64,000 nt of DNA from positions 186,001 through 250,000 of the forward strand of contig NZ_LOCQ01000058.1 of assembly GCF_001677885.1 (NCBI RefSeq). Direction: 5' to 3'. The notes under the pieces were generated by a model. That model saw nothing but the letters and a program-made list of their open reading frames with translations. It was not told the origin of the DNA and did no database searches. Made by a program: the position numbers and the translations under genes. The stretch is from Janthinobacterium psychrotolerans (lineage in GTDB: Bacteria; Pseudomonadota; Gammaproteobacteria; Burkholderiales; Burkholderiaceae_D). Shown here one piece after another: positions 52,541 through 61,398 of the stretch. How positions within the stretch are numbered: position 1 is the stretch's first letter; every line of letters begins with the position of its first letter.

Positions 52541-53731
52541 CTACAGGCCCAGGATCATCTGCGTGATGATGTTTTTCTGAATTTCGTTCGAGCCGCCATA
52601 GATCGATGTCTTGCGGTAGTTGAAATACCAGGCGGCCAGCGGCGCACCGAGATCGTCGCCACCGGCGCTGTGCTCGTGTTCGCCGTCGAGGTAGGCCGCA
52701 TCGAACGGCAGCGCCTGCGGACCCAGCGCCTCGACCATCAGTTCCGTCAGTTGCTGCTGGATTTCCGATCCCCGTATTTTCAGCATCGACGCCTGCGGCC
52801 CCGGTCCCTTGCCTTCCTCACTGATCACGCGCAGCACCGTCATTTCGAGCGCCATCAATTCGATTTCCACGCCGGCCACCTTGGCAGCAAAGGCCGGGTC
52901 GCGCAGCAGCGGCTCGCCTTTTTTCAGTTGTTGCATGGACAGTTGTTTCAGGAAGGCCAGTTCGCGCTTGGAGCGGCCGACGGCGGCGATGCCGGTGCGT
53001 TCATGGCCCAGCAGGTATTTGGCGTAGGTCCAGCCACGGTTTTCCTGGCCGACCAGGTTGGCCACCGGCACGCGCACATTGTCGAAAAACACTTCGTTGA
53101 TCTCGTGGTCTTCGTCGAGCATGATGATGGGACGCACGGCAATGCCCGGCGTTTTCATGTCGATCAGCAAGAAGCTGATGCCCTCCTGCTTGCGCACGCT
53201 CGTATCCGTGCGCACCAGGCAAAAGATCATGTCGGCATGCTGGCCCAGGGTGGTCCAGGTTTTCTGGCCGTTGACGATATAGTCATCGCCATCGCGCACG
53301 GCCGTGGTTTTCAGGGAGGCCAGGTCGGAGCCGGCGCCTGGCTCGGAGTAACCCTGGCACCACCAGTCGTCGCAATTGAGGATGCGCGGCAAATAATGGG
53401 CTTTTTGTGCTTCGGTGCCGAAGGCCATGATGACCGGCGCCACCATATTGACGCCGAACGGCAGGATCGGCGGAGTGGCGGCGCGCGCGCACTCGTCTTC
53501 CCAGATATGGCGCTGTATCGGCGTCCAGCCCGTGCCGCCATGTTCGACCGGCCAGTTGGGCGCAGCCCAGCCCTGCTGGGCGACAATCTTGTGCCAGCGC
53601 ACGTAGTCGTCACGGCTCAGCCGCAAGTGGGCGCGCACCTTGCGCTGCAGCTCGCCCGGCAAGTGGCTGTCGAGAAAGGCGCGCACCGTGTCGCGGAACG
53701 CGTTGTCCTCGGGCGTGTACTGTAAATCCAT
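52541..53731 (-). CDS. Acyl-CoA dehydrogenase family protein
   Basis: 396 residues. N-terminal helical domain, FAD/substrate loop CQGYSEPGAGSDLASLKT, GQKTWTTLGQHAD, and the C-terminal domain with YFNYRKTSIYGGSNEIQKNIITQMILGL typical of FadE17/FadE26-like members. First gene of a four-gene operon with the second dehydrogenase and two MaoC proteins, together able to dehydrogenate and hydrate an acyl-CoA. No thiolase or CoA ligase lies in the window, so the substrate is unknown. Confidence 0.94.
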   Translation of the reverse strand: MDLQYTPEDNAFRDTVRAFLDSHLPGELQRKVRAHLRLSRDDYVRWHKIVAQQGWAAPNWPVEHGGTGWTPIQRHIWEDECARAATPPILPFGVNMVAPVIMAFGTEAQKAHYLPRILNCDDWWCQGYSEPGAGSDLASLKTTAVRDGDDYIVNGQKTWTTLGQHADMIFCLVRTDTSVRKQEGISFLLIDMKTPGIAVRPIIMLDEDHEINEVFFDNVRVPVANLVGQENRGWTYAKYLLGHERTGIAAVGRSKRELAFLKQLSMQQLKKGEPLLRDPAFAAKVAGVEIELMALEMTVLRVISEEGKGPGPQASMLKIRGSEIQQQLTELMVEALGPQALPFDAAYLDGEHEHSAGGDDLGAPLAAWYFNYRKTSIYGGSNEIQKNIITQMILGL

Positions 53732-53982
53732 GGCTGTCTCCTTGTAATGTGTCGCAATCGGGATGCGCGCAAGGACTCAGCGCACAAAAAAAGCACGACC
53801 GTTCTCAAGGATTGTACAACAGAATAAGCTTGGCACCATCGCTTTCGAGTTTGAGAAGGCGCCGGTAGATGGTGTTCAACATGATTTGGCTATCATCTCT
53901 GCCACCGTAAATGAAACGTCCTTGTGGTATTTTTTTCCATTTTTAATGCTATGCTGCAATACTTTATGGAGGAAATGACAAG

Positions 53983-54567
53983 ATGGATCATTTATATAAT
54001 CATGCTGCTATTGGTTACGCAAATCTGTGGTGGAAGCAAGATCGCCTGCTTCTTCAACGCATGAAGGAAACCGGTGGCATGAGCGCTGTATTGCCGGACA
54101 TCGCGGTGGCATATAGCGTCATTCGTAGCATTCCTGGTGGGCGCAATTCGAAACAATGGCAACAAATCGCATACGAACTCGATAATCAGAAGAAGTTGAC
54201 TACCACCACCTATGTCCAGATTGTAGAGCAGTGGAAAGAAAAACTCGGTAGCAAGCAAAATTTGCTGTCAGCGGCCTCAAAACTTTTATGGTTCCACAGC
54301 AAAAATCCGGTAAAAATTCTTGATAGCCGCGCCGCAAAAGCCCTTAAATTTAAAAATGGTACTTATAACGACTATTGCGCTCTGTGGAAGGCTGAATACA
54401 AGCTGTCTGAACTGCAAATACAAAGTGCCATCTTGAAACTTATTGAGCAGGTCGACTGCACCGTGATCCCTCCCGAAGGACGTGCGGAATTTTTTGAGGT
54501 GGTAAATCAAAAATGGTTTGCGGAGAGAATTTTTGACAAGTATCTTTGGAATCAGGGCGGTAAATAA
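53983..54567 (+). CDS. AT-rich orphan hypothetical protein
   Basis: 194 residues with a strong Shine-Dalgarno (GGAGGAAATG) ten bases before ATG 53983. Base composition is far from the surroundings (45% GC in the 60-base sample 54241-54300), and codons are A/T-ending, pointing to recent acquisition. Conserved-looking features: YANLWWKQDRLLLQRMKE, KLLWFHSKNPVKILDSRAAKALK, and an acidic C-terminal half. No signal peptide or membrane helix. I do not recognise the family; an accessory or defence-related role is possible but unsupported. Confidence 0.8.
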   Translation: MDHLYNHAAIGYANLWWKQDRLLLQRMKETGGMSAVLPDIAVAYSVIRSIPGGRNSKQWQQIAYELDNQKKLTTTTYVQIVEQWKEKLGSKQNLLSAASKLLWFHSKNPVKILDSRAAKALKFKNGTYNDYCALWKAEYKLSELQIQSAILKLIEQVDCTVIPPEGRAEFFEVVNQKWFAERIFDKYLWNQGGK

Positions 54568-54580
54568 GCGGCCTTCGAAC

Positions 54581-54666
54581 TAAAAAAAAGCCCGCTGCGG
54601 GAGCGGGCTGAATCTAATTCCTGTGAGGAGTTAGAGGAGACAGGTGCATCATGACGCATCGCAGCA
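54581..54666 (-). ncRNA. Candidate small RNA, sibling 1 (anti-Shine-Dalgarno loop)
   Basis: 86-bp element nearly identical (80/86) to one 213 bp away at 54794-54879. Read on the minus strand: a hairpin at 54644-54620 with 5-bp stem CCTGT/ACAGG and a 15-base loop holding two CTCCTC anti-Shine-Dalgarno motifs, a short linker, then an intrinsic terminator (8-bp stem 54609-54602 with 54596-54589, T-run to 54582). No convincing promoter was found; it could also be processed from a longer lacI transcript. The 5' end is undefined. Confidence 0.65.
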
Positions 54667-54793
54667 CGCAATGCCAATGATCAGTTGTGATGATAGAAAT
54701 AGGCATAGGCTATATCTGAATATCTGCTGCCCCGGTCGATGCGACAGAGGAGGGAAATGGTGCTTGCGCAAACAATGCCGACAAAGCATCAGA

Positions 54794-54879
54794 TAAAAAA
54801 AAGCCCGCTGTGGGAGCGGGCTGAATCTAATCCCTGTGAGGAAGTAGAGGAGACAGGTGCATGATGCCGCATCGCAGCA
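54794..54879 (-). ncRNA. Candidate small RNA, sibling 2 (anti-Shine-Dalgarno loop)
   Basis: Second copy of the 86-bp element. The hairpin at 54857-54833 keeps the stem; its 15-base loop has one CTCCTC and one TTCCTC. The terminator stem is 54822-54815 with 54809-54802 and the T-run follows. It begins 66 bases after the stop of the minus-strand LacI gene, so it may be the lacI 3' UTR or an independent gene. Confidence 0.65.
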
Positions 54880-54944
54880 TATTTAGCCAATCATGTTTTC
54901 CTATGATGCCGATATGCAAAACCTATATCTGGTTTTGCCGCATA

Positions 54945-55979
54945 TCAGGCACTGGCCCGCGCGATCAGCTCATACGGCAAGGGTTCTGGCGCCAGCACAG
55001 CGCTACCCTCCTCCAGCTCGCCCAGGCGTAACAAGATCGCCTGCGCCGCCAGGCGGCCAATGTCATAGCGCGGCACGCGGATGGTGGTCAGCGCGGGCGT
55101 GAGTTTTTCGGAAAACGGAAAGTCGCCGAAGCCGGCCACGGCGCACTGCTCCGGGATGCGGATGCCGGCGCGCGCCGCCTCGTAGATGGCGCCGGCGGCC
55201 ATATTGTCGTTGGCAAAAAACAAGGCCTCGGGCCGGTCGGCGCGCGCCATCTGCGCGCTGAACACTTCGGCGCCGGCGTCCAGTGGCGCCGTGGCGTCGG
55301 CCTGCACGATGTGCGGCGCCAGGCCCAGCTCGCGCATGGTTTCCTCATAGCCCTCGGCGCGCTTGCGGGCGCGGAAATCGCTGCCGATGCCGCTGTCGAC
55401 ATAGACGATCTTGCGGTAGCCCCGGCCATGCAGGTACAAGGTCATGTCGCGCCCGGTGGCGCGGTGCGAAAAGCCGATCTGCGGATACGGCCGCTCGGTG
55501 CGTACGTCCCAGGTTTCGATCACCGGTATCTGCAGGCCGGCCAGCAGGGTTTCGGTGGCCGCGCTATGGTCGGCGCCGGTCAGCACCAGCGCGCGCGGCG
55601 ACCAGCCGAGAAAGGCGCGCACCACTTTTTCTTCCGTTTCGACCGAATAATCGTGGGTTGCCAGCAACAGCTGGTAATTATGTTTCGACAAGGTCGTCGA
55701 CAGGCCCTGGATGGTTTCGGCAAAGATGGAATTCGACACGCTGGGCACGATGGCGCCGACGATGCGCCCCTGCGTGGATGCCAGGCCACCGGCCGCCTCG
55801 TTGCGGATATAGCCGAGCTGGTCGATGGCACTCCTGATGCGTTCGCGCGTTTCCTGCGACACGCGCTCCGGTTCCTTGAAATAGCGCGACACGGAAATGG
55901 CCGACGTTTGCGCCAGCTTGGCCACGTCGAACACGGTGCTGCGGCCCAGGCCACGGCGCTTGCGTACGGGCTCGTTCAT
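54945..55979 (-). CDS. LacI-family transcriptional repressor (GntR-like)
   Basis: 344 residues. N-terminal helix-turn-helix STVFDVAKLAQTSAISVSRYFKEPERVSQETRERI, hinge NEAAGGLASTQGRIVGAIVPSVSNSIF, then the periplasmic-binding-protein-like effector domain. The helix-turn-helix resembles GntR gluconate repressors. The gene is divergent from the sugar-acid operon, and a perfect palindromic LacI-type operator sits at 56173-56186 downstream of that operon's promoter, so it most likely represses it; the effector would be a sugar acid or its 2-keto-3-deoxy derivative. Confidence 0.93.
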   Translation of the reverse strand: MNEPVRKRRGLGRSTVFDVAKLAQTSAISVSRYFKEPERVSQETRERIRSAIDQLGYIRNEAAGGLASTQGRIVGAIVPSVSNSIFAETIQGLSTTLSKHNYQLLLATHDYSVETEEKVVRAFLGWSPRALVLTGADHSAATETLLAGLQIPVIETWDVRTERPYPQIGFSHRATGRDMTLYLHGRGYRKIVYVDSGIGSDFRARKRAEGYEETMRELGLAPHIVQADATAPLDAGAEVFSAQMARADRPEALFFANDNMAAGAIYEAARAGIRIPEQCAVAGFGDFPFSEKLTPALTTIRVPRYDIGRLAAQAILLRLGELEEGSAVLAPEPLPYELIARASA

Positions 55980-56127
55980 GGAAACTGCCTGCTCTGGCGT
56001 GTGAGCGCCCGGTTTTGCATGTGCATAAATTCCGATATGGAAATTAGTTAAAAGAAATCATGCCGATAGTGTAATGCCTGTCCGCCTGCGGCAGCACACG
56101 GCGCGCATTGTAGCGTCATCAAATCGG

Positions 56128-56157
56128 TTGACAACGGGGTTCGATTCAAATTATATT
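56128..56157 (+). promoter_or_regulatory. Sigma70-like promoter of the sugar-acid operon
   Basis: TTGACA (56128-56133), 18-base spacer and TATATT (56152-56157). The start site would fall about 56164, immediately before the operator. Confidence 0.8.
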
Positions 56158-56172
56158 TCGCTGTGCTTGCAA

Positions 56173-56186
56173 TGTTAGCGCTAACA
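56173..56186. promoter_or_regulatory. Perfect 14-bp LacI/GntR-type operator
   Basis: TGTTAGCGCTAACA is a perfect palindrome with the central CG step of LacI-family sites and is very close to the E. coli GntR consensus (from memory). It lies 16 bases after the -10, so bound repressor would block RNA polymerase. Confidence 0.85.
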
Positions 56187-56264
56187 AAGACGACATGCAA
56201 GACCCGAGACAGCGCCACTGGCCAGCCATACGCAGCTTGCCAGGCACACGATAAAGGACACACA

Positions 56265-58001
56265 TTGAGCTCCGCCACCTCCCGCCGCACGCTGGAATCG
56301 CTGCGCAGCCAGCGCTGGCTGGCCCCTGACGACATGCGCTCGTTCGCGCACCGCCAGCGCCTGCAGCAAATGGGCTTGCGCCGCGAAGAATTCCTCGACC
56401 GCCCCGTGATCGCCATCATCAATACCTGGAGCGACCTGTCGCCCTGCCATTCGCATTTGCGCGAGCGGGCCGAGGCCGTCAAGCGCGGCATCCTGCTGGC
56501 CGGCGGCTTCCCGGTCGAACTGCCGGCCCTGTCGCTGGGCGAAGTGATGGTCAAGCCGACCACCATGATTTACCGCAATTTCCTGGCGATGGAAACGGAA
56601 GAACTGCTGCGCTCGCTGCCGATCGACGGCGCGGTGCTGCTCGGTGGCTGCGACAAGACCACGCCGGGCATGCTGATGGGCGCCATCAGCATGGATATTC
56701 CCGCCATCTTCTGCCCCGCCGGCCCCATGCTCAACGACCGCTACCGTGGCCAGAGCGTGGGCGCGGGCACGCATACCAAGAAATTCTGGGACGACTATGT
56801 GGCCGGCGATATCGCCAAGCCCGAGTGGATCAAGCTCGAAGCGAAGATGACCCGCTCGCCCGGCACCTGCAACACCATGGGTACGGCCTCGACCATGACG
56901 TCCATCGTCGAAGCCATGGGCTTTACCCTGCCCGGCGCGACCAGCATCCCGGCCATGGACGCCAACCATGTGCGCATGGCTTCGCAATGCGGCGAGCGCA
57001 TCGTCGGCATGGTGTGGGAAGACCTCAAACCATCGCGCTTTTTCACCCGCGCCTCGCTGTCGAATGGCGTGGCGGCGTATATGGCGCTCGGCGGCTCGAC
57101 CAATGCGGCGATCCACCTGATCGCCATTGCCGGGCGCGCCGGCATGGCGCTGTCGCTCGACGAAATGGATGCGATGGCGCAAAAAGTGCCGGTGATCGCC
57201 AATCTGTTCCCGTCCGGCGACAAACTGATGGAAGACTTTTTCTATGCCGGCGGCCTGCCCGCGCTGCTCAAGGAAATCACGCCGCAGCTGGACCTGACGG
57301 CGCTGACCGTCACCGGCCGCAGCCTGGGTGAAAATATTGCCGACGCCGTCTGCCTGGACGACAGCGTGATCCGCAAGGTGGCGCAGCCGGTGGCCGATGG
57401 CGCGGCACTGGCAGTGCTGCGCGGCAACTTGTGCCCGGGCGGCGCCGTGATCAAGCCGTCGGCCGCCAATCCGAAATTTGCCAGGCACCGTGGCCGCGCG
57501 CTGGTGTTCGATTCGAACGCCGAGATGCTGGCGCAGATCCATGCGCCCGACCTCGACATCGATGAAAACACCGTGCTGATCCTGCGCAACGGCGGCCCGA
57601 TCGGCGCGCCCGGCATGCCGGAATGGGGCAATCTGCCGGTGCCGAAAAAACTGCTGCAGCAAGGCGTGCGCGACATGGTGCGCATTTCCGACGCACGCAT
57701 GAGCGGCACCCACTACGGCACTTGCGTGCTGCACGTCACGCCCGAAGCGGCCGTCGGCGGTCCGCTGGCCCTGGTGCGCACCGGCGACATGATAGAGCTC
57801 GACATCGCCGCGCGCAGCCTGAACATGGATGTACCGGAAGAAGAACTGGCGCGCCGCCGCGCCGCATGGCAGGCGCCGGCGCAGAAATATGCGCGCGGCT
57901 ACACGCGCCTGTACATGGAACACGTGACCCAGGCCGACCAGGGCTGCGATCTCGACTTCTTGCTGGGCAACGCGGCCACGCCCGAGCCGCCGATATTCTG
58001 A
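56265..58001 (+). CDS. IlvD/Edd family sugar-acid dehydratase
   Basis: 578 residues from TTG 56265, chosen because AAAGGA lies seven bases upstream and the conserved region starts soon after (SQRWLAPDDMRSFAHRQRL). The 2Fe-2S-binding Cys are in LLGGCDKTTPG and SPGTCNTMGTAST, and SPCHSHLRE carries the third. The core PSRFFTRASLSNGVAAYMALGGSTN and the C-terminal ISDARMSGTHYGTCVLHV match L-arabonate/D-xylonate/galactonate-type dehydratases rather than dihydroxy-acid dehydratase of valine synthesis. It makes a 2-keto-3-deoxy sugar acid for the aldolase next door. Confidence 0.92.
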   Translation: MSSATSRRTLESLRSQRWLAPDDMRSFAHRQRLQQMGLRREEFLDRPVIAIINTWSDLSPCHSHLRERAEAVKRGILLAGGFPVELPALSLGEVMVKPTTMIYRNFLAMETEELLRSLPIDGAVLLGGCDKTTPGMLMGAISMDIPAIFCPAGPMLNDRYRGQSVGAGTHTKKFWDDYVAGDIAKPEWIKLEAKMTRSPGTCNTMGTASTMTSIVEAMGFTLPGATSIPAMDANHVRMASQCGERIVGMVWEDLKPSRFFTRASLSNGVAAYMALGGSTNAAIHLIAIAGRAGMALSLDEMDAMAQKVPVIANLFPSGDKLMEDFFYAGGLPALLKEITPQLDLTALTVTGRSLGENIADAVCLDDSVIRKVAQPVADGAALAVLRGNLCPGGAVIKPSAANPKFARHRGRALVFDSNAEMLAQIHAPDLDIDENTVLILRNGGPIGAPGMPEWGNLPVPKKLLQQGVRDMVRISDARMSGTHYGTCVLHVTPEAAVGGPLALVRTGDMIELDIAARSLNMDVPEEELARRRAAWQAPAQKYARGYTRLYMEHVTQADQGCDLDFLLGNAATPEPPIF

Positions 58002-58044
58002 TTGCGCCGGCCTTCCCAACATAGATAGAGAACAGAGGATCACC

Positions 58045-58857
58045 ATGGATATTTTGAACAACCCTTTCCGCGCCCTGCTGGCGGAAGCGGCGGTACCGCT
58101 GGGCAGCTGGCTGATGGCCGGCACCCCCGTCACGGCCGAAGCCATGGGCTGCGCCGGCTTCGACTGGCTGGTGCTGGACATGGAACACGTGCCCATCGAC
58201 TACCAGGACGCCTACCAGATCCTGCAGGCGCTCGGTGGTACGCCAGCCGCGCCGGTGGTGCGCCTGGCCTGGAACGACCTGGTGCAGATCAAGCGCGCGC
58301 TTGATATCGGCGCCCAGACATTGATGTTCCCGTTCGTGGAAAACGCCGGGGAAGCCCGTAGCGCCGTGGCCGCCACCCGTTATCCGATGCCGGGCCAGGC
58401 GACGCCGGGCACGCGCGGTTTTGCCGCCGTGCACCGCGCCAGCCGCTATGGCACCGTGCCCGACTATGCGGCGCGCGCCAACGGCGCCGTGTTTTCCATC
58501 ATCCAGCTGGAAACCCCGGCCGCGCTGGCACAATTGGAAGACATTGCCGCCGTGGAAGGCGTCGACGCGCTGTTTGTCGGCCCCGGCGACCTGTCGGCCA
58601 ATCTGGGCCATATCGGCAATATCGGCCACCCGCAAGTACAGGCGGCGATCGCCGACGCGGCGCGCCGCGCCCGCGCCATCGGCAAACCGATCGGCATCGT
58701 CGGCCCCACGCCCGAGATGCTGCAAACGTTTATCGGCTACGGCTACGACTTTGTCGCCATCGCCTCGGACATGGGCATGATGATGCGCCAGGCCAATGCC
58801 TTTATCGCGGCCCTCAAACCGTCGCTGGCGAAAACCGTCGAGACGGGCGTGTACTGA
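58045..58857 (+). CDS. HpcH/HpaI family aldolase (2-keto-3-deoxy sugar-acid aldolase)
   Basis: 270 residues, class II TIM-barrel aldolase. The catalytic Arg and metal region are visible: LVLDMEHVPIDYQ, GTRGFAAVHRASRYG, IQLETPAALAQLEDIA (Glu) and VGPGDLSANLG (Asp). It splits a 2-keto-3-deoxy acid into pyruvate and an aldehyde. With the IlvD/Edd gene 43 bases upstream it forms the core of a non-phosphorylative route; whether the substrate is pentonate, hexonate or rhamnonate cannot be decided here. Confidence 0.92.
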   Translation: MDILNNPFRALLAEAAVPLGSWLMAGTPVTAEAMGCAGFDWLVLDMEHVPIDYQDAYQILQALGGTPAAPVVRLAWNDLVQIKRALDIGAQTLMFPFVENAGEARSAVAATRYPMPGQATPGTRGFAAVHRASRYGTVPDYAARANGAVFSIIQLETPAALAQLEDIAAVEGVDALFVGPGDLSANLGHIGNIGHPQVQAAIADAARRARAIGKPIGIVGPTPEMLQTFIGYGYDFVAIASDMGMMMRQANAFIAALKPSLAKTVETGVY

Positions 58858-58918
58858 TTTTTTGTAACAGCATATGGAGCGCGCTCAGACGCGTCATTCG
58901 CATTCTTTGGAGACGAGC

Positions 58919-60022
58919 ATGTCAGGTGTAAAACTGGAAAAGGTTGTCAAGAAATATGACAACGGCGTCGAAGTCATTCATGGCATCGACCTGGAAATCA
59001 AGAAAGGCGAATTCGTCGTGTTCGTGGGCCCGTCGGGCTGCGGCAAATCGACCCTGATGCGCATGGTGGCCGGGCTGGAATCGATTACGGGCGGCACCAT
59101 TTCGATCGAGGGGCAAGTGGTCAATGACCTGCCGCCGCGCGAACGCGATATCGCCATGGTGTTCCAGGACTATGCGCTGTACCCGCATAAATCGGTGTTC
59201 GACAACCTCGGTTTTGGATTAAAACTGCGCAATTTTCCGAAGGCCGAGATCGAACAGCGCGTGCGGGCCGCCGCCGCCATCCTGAAGATCGAGCACTTGC
59301 TGGAGCGCAAGCCACGCGCCCTGTCCGGCGGCCAGCGCCAGCGCGTGGCCATGGGCCGCGCCATCGTGCGCCAGGCGAGATTATTCCTGTTCGACGAACC
59401 GCTGTCCAACCTCGACGCCCTGCTGCGCTCGGAAATGCGCACGGAAATCAAGAAGCTGCACCAGCGCATCGGCGCCACCACGATTTACGTGACGCACGAC
59501 CAGGTCGAAGCGATGACCCTGGCCGAGCGCATCGTCGTGCTGTCGGGTGGCAATATCATGCAGGTCGGCACGCCAGACCAGATCTATAACGAACCGGTGT
59601 CGAAATTCGTTGCCGGTTTCACCGGTTCGCCGCCGATGAATTTCCTTGGCGCCAAGGTCGCGCGCGGCGGCGATGGCCAGGTGGACATCGTGCTGGGCAC
59701 GGCGCGCCTGGCCCTGCCGCCCGCCGCGCAAGCCGCCTGCGGCAAGCTCGACGGCCGTCAGGTGGAATTCGGCATCCGTCCGGAAGACATCACCCTGGAA
59801 GCCGCCGGCCCGGCCAGCTCGCCCTTGACGGCCACGGTGGTGGTGGTCGAGCCGCTGGGCGCCGAAACGCTGGTGATCTTCCAGTGCCACGGCGGCGAAC
59901 TGACGGCGCGCCTGCCGCCGACCTTTGCGCTGGCGCCGGGCCAGCAGGCGACGGTCTACCTGGATATGGAAAAATTCCATCTGTTCGACCCGCAAGGCGG
60001 CGCGGTGCTGCCATCCAAATAA
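58919..60022 (+). CDS. Sugar ABC transporter ATP-binding protein (UgpC/MsmK type)
   Basis: 367 residues from ATG 58919 (GGAGA just upstream; the frame is open from 58874). Walker [10 protein letters not shown], signature [10 protein letters not shown], Walker [14 protein letters not shown]-loop YVTHDQVEA, and a C-terminal TOBE/OB domain ([13 protein letters not shown] ... [13 protein letters not shown]). ATPase of the CUT1 carbohydrate importers; works with the permeases at 61399 and 62310. Confidence 0.94.
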   Translation: MSGVKLEKVVKKYDNGVEVIHGIDLEIKKGEFVVFVGPSGCGKSTLMRMVAGLESITGGTISIEGQVVNDLPPRERDIAMVFQDYALYPHKSVFDNLGFGLKLRNFPKAEIEQRVRAAAAILKIEHLLERKPRALSGGQRQRVAMGRAIVRQARLFLFDEPLSNLDALLRSEMRTEIKKLHQRIGATTIYVTHDQVEAMTLAERIVVLSGGNIMQVGTPDQIYNEPVSKFVAGFTGSPPMNFLGAKVARGGDGQVDIVLGTARLALPPAAQAACGKLDGRQVEFGIRPEDITLEAAGPASSPLTATVVVVEPLGAETLVIFQCHGGELTARLPPTFALAPGQQATVYLDMEKFHLFDPQGGAVLPSK

Positions 60023-60065
60023 GCTCGGCACAGTCCGGCATACAAACCCAACAGGAGACAACAAC

Positions 60066-61325
60066 ATGCGTATCAAATCCCTCGTCCTGGCGCTAGGCGC
60101 CACTTTCGTTCTTGCCAACGGTCTTGCCACTGCGGCCCACGCCCAAACCGTAAAAGTGTTTGTCGGCGGCCAGGAGCGCCCCGAAGTCATGCGCGAACTG
60201 TTCGCCAAGTTCATGGCCGCCAATCCCGGTGTCAAGATCGACCTGGAAACGGGCGGCGCCACCTCCGAATTGCAGCAGAAATACCTGAACACCGTGCTGT
60301 CGGCCGGCGACTCGACCCTGGACGTGTTCCTGATCGATATCATCCGCCCGGCCCAGTATGCGTCGGCCGGCTGGATCGAAAGCCTGGACAAATACCTGGG
60401 CGCCGACCGCGACAAGATCATGGGCCAGTACCTGCCCGCCTACAAGCAGGCCAATATGGTCGACAACAAGGTGGTGGCCTTGCCCGCCTTTGCCGACGCC
60501 ATGTTCCTCTACTACCGCAAGGACCTGCTGGCGAAGTACAAGCTGGCGCCGCCGAAAACCTGGGATGAGCTGGCCACCGTGGCGCGCACCATCCAGGCCG
60601 GCGAAAAGAACCCGGAACTGCAGGGCATCAGCTTCCAGGGCAAGGCCATCGAAGGCGCCGTCTGCACCTTTTTGCTGCCGTACTGGAGCCAGGGCGGCGA
60701 GCTGATTACCAATGGCAAGCTGAGCATGGACAAGCCCAAGGCCGAAGCGGGCCTGGCCATGTGGCGCAAGCTGGTCGACCAGGGCGTGGCGAAAAAGAAT
60801 ATCGCCGAAGTGGCGACCGACGACACGCGCAAGGAATTTCAGGCGGGCAATGTGCTGTTCGCCGTCAACTGGGGCTATGCCTGGAACCATTTCCAGGAAG
60901 GCGACAGCGGCGTGAAAGATAAAGTCGGCGTGGTCAGCCTGCCGGCCATGACGGGCGGCAAACCGGCTTCCTGCATCGGCGGCTGGCAGTGGGCCGTGTC
61001 CTCGTACTCGAAGAACAAGGAAGCGTCGGCCAAGCTGGTGCGCTGGCTGTCGAGCCCGGAAGTATCGAAACAGCTGGCGTTGAAGGCGTCCAACCTGCCC
61101 GTCTACCCTGCCGTCTACCAGGACAAGGAAGTGCTGGCCGTCAACGGCTGGTTCGCCGACGCGCTGCCGGTGGTGCAAAGCGCCCGCTCGCGCCCCGTCA
61201 CGCCGCGCTACAGCGAAGTGTCGGAAGCGATCAGGGTCAATACCAATTCGGTGATGGCGGGCGTGAAGACGCCGGCGGCCGGCGTGGCCGAGATCGAAAA
61301 CCGGGTCAAGCGCATCCTGCGCTAA
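60066..61325 (+). CDS. Extracellular sugar-binding protein of the ABC importer
   Basis: 419 residues from ATG 60066 with CAGGAGAC upstream. Signal peptide with cleavage after TAAHAQ; the mature part begins TVKVFVGGQERPEVMRELFAKFMAANPG, typical of CUT1 (cluster B) solute-binding proteins, with the conserved FADAMFLYYRKDLLAKY block near residue 140. Ligand not predictable. A strong hairpin in the 74-base gap after it probably favours its expression over the permeases. Confidence 0.94.
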   Translation: MRIKSLVLALGATFVLANGLATAAHAQTVKVFVGGQERPEVMRELFAKFMAANPGVKIDLETGGATSELQQKYLNTVLSAGDSTLDVFLIDIIRPAQYASAGWIESLDKYLGADRDKIMGQYLPAYKQANMVDNKVVALPAFADAMFLYYRKDLLAKYKLAPPKTWDELATVARTIQAGEKNPELQGISFQGKAIEGAVCTFLLPYWSQGGELITNGKLSMDKPKAEAGLAMWRKLVDQGVAKKNIAEVATDDTRKEFQAGNVLFAVNWGYAWNHFQEGDSGVKDKVGVVSLPAMTGGKPASCIGGWQWAVSSYSKNKEASAKLVRWLSSPEVSKQLALKASNLPVYPAVYQDKEVLAVNGWFADALPVVQSARSRPVTPRYSEVSEAIRVNTNSVMAGVKTPAAGVAEIENRVKRILR

Positions 61326-61336
61326 CCGGTTCGAGC

Positions 61337-61359
61337 CGGGCCGCCATCCGCGCGGCCCG
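61337..61359 (+). terminator. Intercistronic hairpin between binding protein and permease genes
   Basis: Perfect 8-bp GC-only stem (61337-61344 with 61352-61359) and a 7-base loop, without a T-run. More likely a 3'-end-stabilising or attenuating element than a full terminator. Confidence 0.55.
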
Positions 61360-61398
61360 TGCCGGACTAGCATACGCACCGCAACAGTCGAGGAAAAC

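Noticed and set aside
53763-53978. 71-codon open frame before the AT-rich orphan gene.
   Set aside because: No ribosome site, no recognisable composition of a protein, and it overlaps the likely promoter region of the gene at 53983.
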